Shown: in pieces, positions 12,191 to 13,775 of the stretch
How the letters are laid out: every line of letters begins with the position of its first letter
Numbering within the stretch: position 1 is the first letter of the stretch
Origin: Actinomycetota bacterium
GTDB lineage: Bacteria; Actinomycetota; Acidimicrobiia; Acidimicrobiales; Iamiaceae
Length of the DNA stretch: 13,775 bases
Assembly: GCA_018268545.1 (NCBI GenBank)
Contig: JAFDWI010000243.1
Coordinates: 1-13,775, forward strand
Direction of reading: 5' to 3'
The notes under the pieces: generated by a model
Told to the model about the DNA's origin: nothing
Database searches by the model: none
Seen by the model: the letters and a program-made list of their open reading frames with translations, nothing else
Made by a program: the position numbers and the translations under genes

Positions 12191-13775
12191 GGCGCGATGT
12201 CGACGTTGACGACTGCACCCTCGTCGAGTTCGTGTCGACGGGTCCGACCCAGGGCGATCTGCTGGAAGATGAGATGCGCGTTGCTGTGAGCGGGTCCGTC
12301 GTCGGAGGGTTTCGCCGAGCCGCCGATCCGATCCGCGATCCGTGTCCAGGTGCCCTCGGCGTCGAGTTCCCACGCGAGCTGCTCGTCGGCCAGGTCGGTG
12401 TGAAGGATCCGGACCAATCGCTCGATGCTCATCGGGTCCCGGACCGGCGCGATGATCTCGACGCGTCGATCCAGGTTCCGAGGCATCAGGTCCGCTGACG
12501 AGATGAACACCGCCGGGGTGGACGGTCCGGCGCCGTTCGCGAACTGGAAGATTCGGGAGTGCTCCAGATACCGGCCGATCAACGATCGGACTCGGATGTT
12601 GTCCGACAGCCCGGGCAACCCCGGTCGCAGGCAACAGATCCCCCGCACGATCAGATCGATCTGTACCCCCGCACAGGATGCCTCGTAGAGGTGGTCGATC
12701 ATGGCCGCGTCGACGAGGCTGTTCATCTTCATCACCACGTTGCCCGGTCTGCCCGCGGCGACCGCAGCGATCTCGTTGTCGATCAGGTCGTACAGACCCT
12801 GGCGAAGCGTGTGGGGGGCGACGAGAAGTTGGTCGTAGTCGACTTTTCGGGAGTATCCGGTGAGGAAGTTGAACAACTGGGTGACGTCGCGGCCCAATGA
12901 TTCGTCGCAGGTGAACAGCCCGACGTCTTCGTAGGTCTTTGCCGTGGTGTCGTTGTAGTTGCCGGTGCCGATGTGCAGGTAGCGCCGCAGCACCCCGCCT
13001 TCGTCGCGCACCACCATCGTCGTCTTGCAGTGGGTCTTGAGGCCGACGAGCCCGTAGGTAACGTGCACGCCGGCTTCTTCGAGCGCCCGGGCCCATTCGA
13101 TGTTCGCCGCTTCGTCGAACCGCGCCTTGAGTTCGACCAGCGCCGCGACCTGTTTGCCACGTTCGGCGGCCCGGATCAGCGACTGGACGATGGCACTTCG
13201 TCCGGAGGTCCGGTACAGGGTGATCTTGATTGCCAGCACCTGGGGGTCACGCGATGCCTGGCGGATGAACTCCTCGACGGAGTTGACGAACGACTCGTAG
13301 GGGTGGTGGACGAGCAGGTCACCGGCGCGGATCGTGGCGAAGAAGTCCGAGTGTTCGTCGTCGGCCGGGGTGAGGGGCCCGGGGGTGACCGGGACCCACG
13401 GCGCGTCCTTGAGGTCGGGGCGATCCAGGTCGTTCAACGCCCACAACCCACCGAGGTCTAGTGGCGCGAACGAGTCGTACACGTCGTCGTCGGTCAGGTC
13501 GAGTTCGCGGATGAGGAGGTCCCGGATCTCCGCCGACGCCGCCGCGTCGATCTCGAGGCGGACCGCCCGACCGAAACGACGACGCCGGAGTTCCATCTCG
13601 ATCGCGACCAACAGATCGTCGGCCTCTTCTTCTTCCAAGGCGAGGTCCGCGTTCCGGGTCACCCGGAACGGGACGTGCTCGACGACCTCCATGCCGTCGA
13701 AGAGCAGGTCGAGATGCGCCGAGATGACCTTCTCGAGCGGCACGAAACGTTCGCCGTCGGGGAGCACCACGAAAC
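12187..13775 (-). CDS. ppk1: Polyphosphate kinase 1, C-terminal part
   Basis: The gene runs off the right edge; about 529 codons are visible, compared with a usual length near 700, so the N-domain and the start of the head domain are missing. Ppk1 polymerises the gamma phosphate of ATP into polyphosphate, reversibly. Visible signatures, numbered from the GTG codon at 13770, are RFVPLEKVISAHL (8-20), DLLVHHPYESF (151-161), ITLYRTSGRSAIV (183-195), VELKARFDE (212-220), THCK with His247 at the autophosphorylated position, YLHIGTGNYND (264-274), LEHSRIF (402-408, second catalytic His) and FISSADLMPRNLDRRVEI (422-439). All catalytic features in the visible part are intact. It is followed by the overlapping Nudix gene, and its position beside pst fits phosphate storage. 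Confidence 0.96.
   Translation of the reverse strand, partial: FVVLPDGERFVPLEKVISAHLDLLFDGMEVVEHVPFRVTRNADLALEEEEADDLLVAIEMELRRRRFGRAVRLEIDAAASAEIRDLLIRELDLTDDDVYDSFAPLDLGGLWALNDLDRPDLKDAPWVPVTPGPLTPADDEHSDFFATIRAGDLLVHHPYESFVNSVEEFIRQASRDPQVLAIKITLYRTSGRSAIVQSLIRAAERGKQVAALVELKARFDEAANIEWARALEEAGVHVTYGLVGLKTHCKTTMVVRDEGGVLRRYLHIGTGNYNDTTAKTYEDVGLFTCDESLGRDVTQLFNFLTGYSRKVDYDQLLVAPHTLRQGLYDLIDNEIAAVAAGRPGNVVMKMNSLVDAAMIDHLYEASCAGVQIDLIVRGICCLRPGLPGLSDNIRVRSLIGRYLEHSRIFQFANGAGPSTPAVFISSADLMPRNLDRRVEIIAPVRDPMSIERLVRILHTDLADEQLAWELDAEGTWTRIADRIGGSAKPSDDGPAHSNAHLIFQQIALGRTRRHELDEGAVVNVDIAP

Noticed and set aside
12191..13096. 302-residue extension of the Nudix protein
   Set aside because: It reads through ppk1 in another frame; the Nudix domain begins properly at GTG 12190, overlapping the ppk1 stop.

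Overview
The window is G+C-rich chromosomal DNA with densely packed genes, frequent GTG starts and stop/start overlaps. Several traits together point to an actinobacterium: a DUF2342/Zincin_2 family protein, a SenX3/RegX3-like signalling pair, an 11-bp direct-repeat Pho box, and candidate leaderless starts (a -10-like TANNNT hexamer 6-7 nt before an ATG or GTG). Because mreB is present, a deep-branching lineage such as Acidimicrobiia (Ilumatobacter-like) is more likely than Mycobacterium. That placement is inference from gene content only. No RNA genes, mobile elements or CRISPR arrays were seen, and no stretch over 300 bases lacks a gene.

Layout. 1-1346 (minus): the N-terminus of a membrane-anchored PDZ/YlbL-like protein, mreB, and a 58-residue membrane protein. 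1436-2461 (minus): a degenerate NAD(P)-epimerase-like protein with a C-terminal membrane tail. 2553-3904 (plus): a possible leader peptide and a zincin-family protein whose metal-binding residues appear to be lost. 3910-5322 (minus): an MFS transporter with its own candidate promoter. 5391-11617 (minus): a phosphate operon in the order pstS, pstC, pstA, pstB, a fused PhoU-histidine kinase, and a PhoB/RegX3-type response regulator. 11780-13775 (minus): a Nudix hydrolase and the C-terminal three quarters of polyphosphate kinase 1.

The right two thirds form one phosphate-homeostasis region. PstSCAB imports phosphate. The PhoU domain, which in other bacteria links the transporter to the sensor kinase, is here part of the same polypeptide as a soluble SenX3-type kinase core. 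The regulator encoded next, with a 4-nt overlap, would bind the five-unit Pho box just upstream of pstS and close the loop. Ppk1 and the Nudix enzyme upstream would handle polyphosphate and phosphate-rich nucleotides.

The most unusual item is the PhoU-kinase fusion: it has no membrane segment and no PAS domain, so the PhoU half is the only visible sensory module. Other items worth a second look are mreB, whose only plausible start is CTG; the zincin homologue lacking expected zinc ligands; and two short leader reading frames that start next to a -10-like box and end on the start codon of the next gene.
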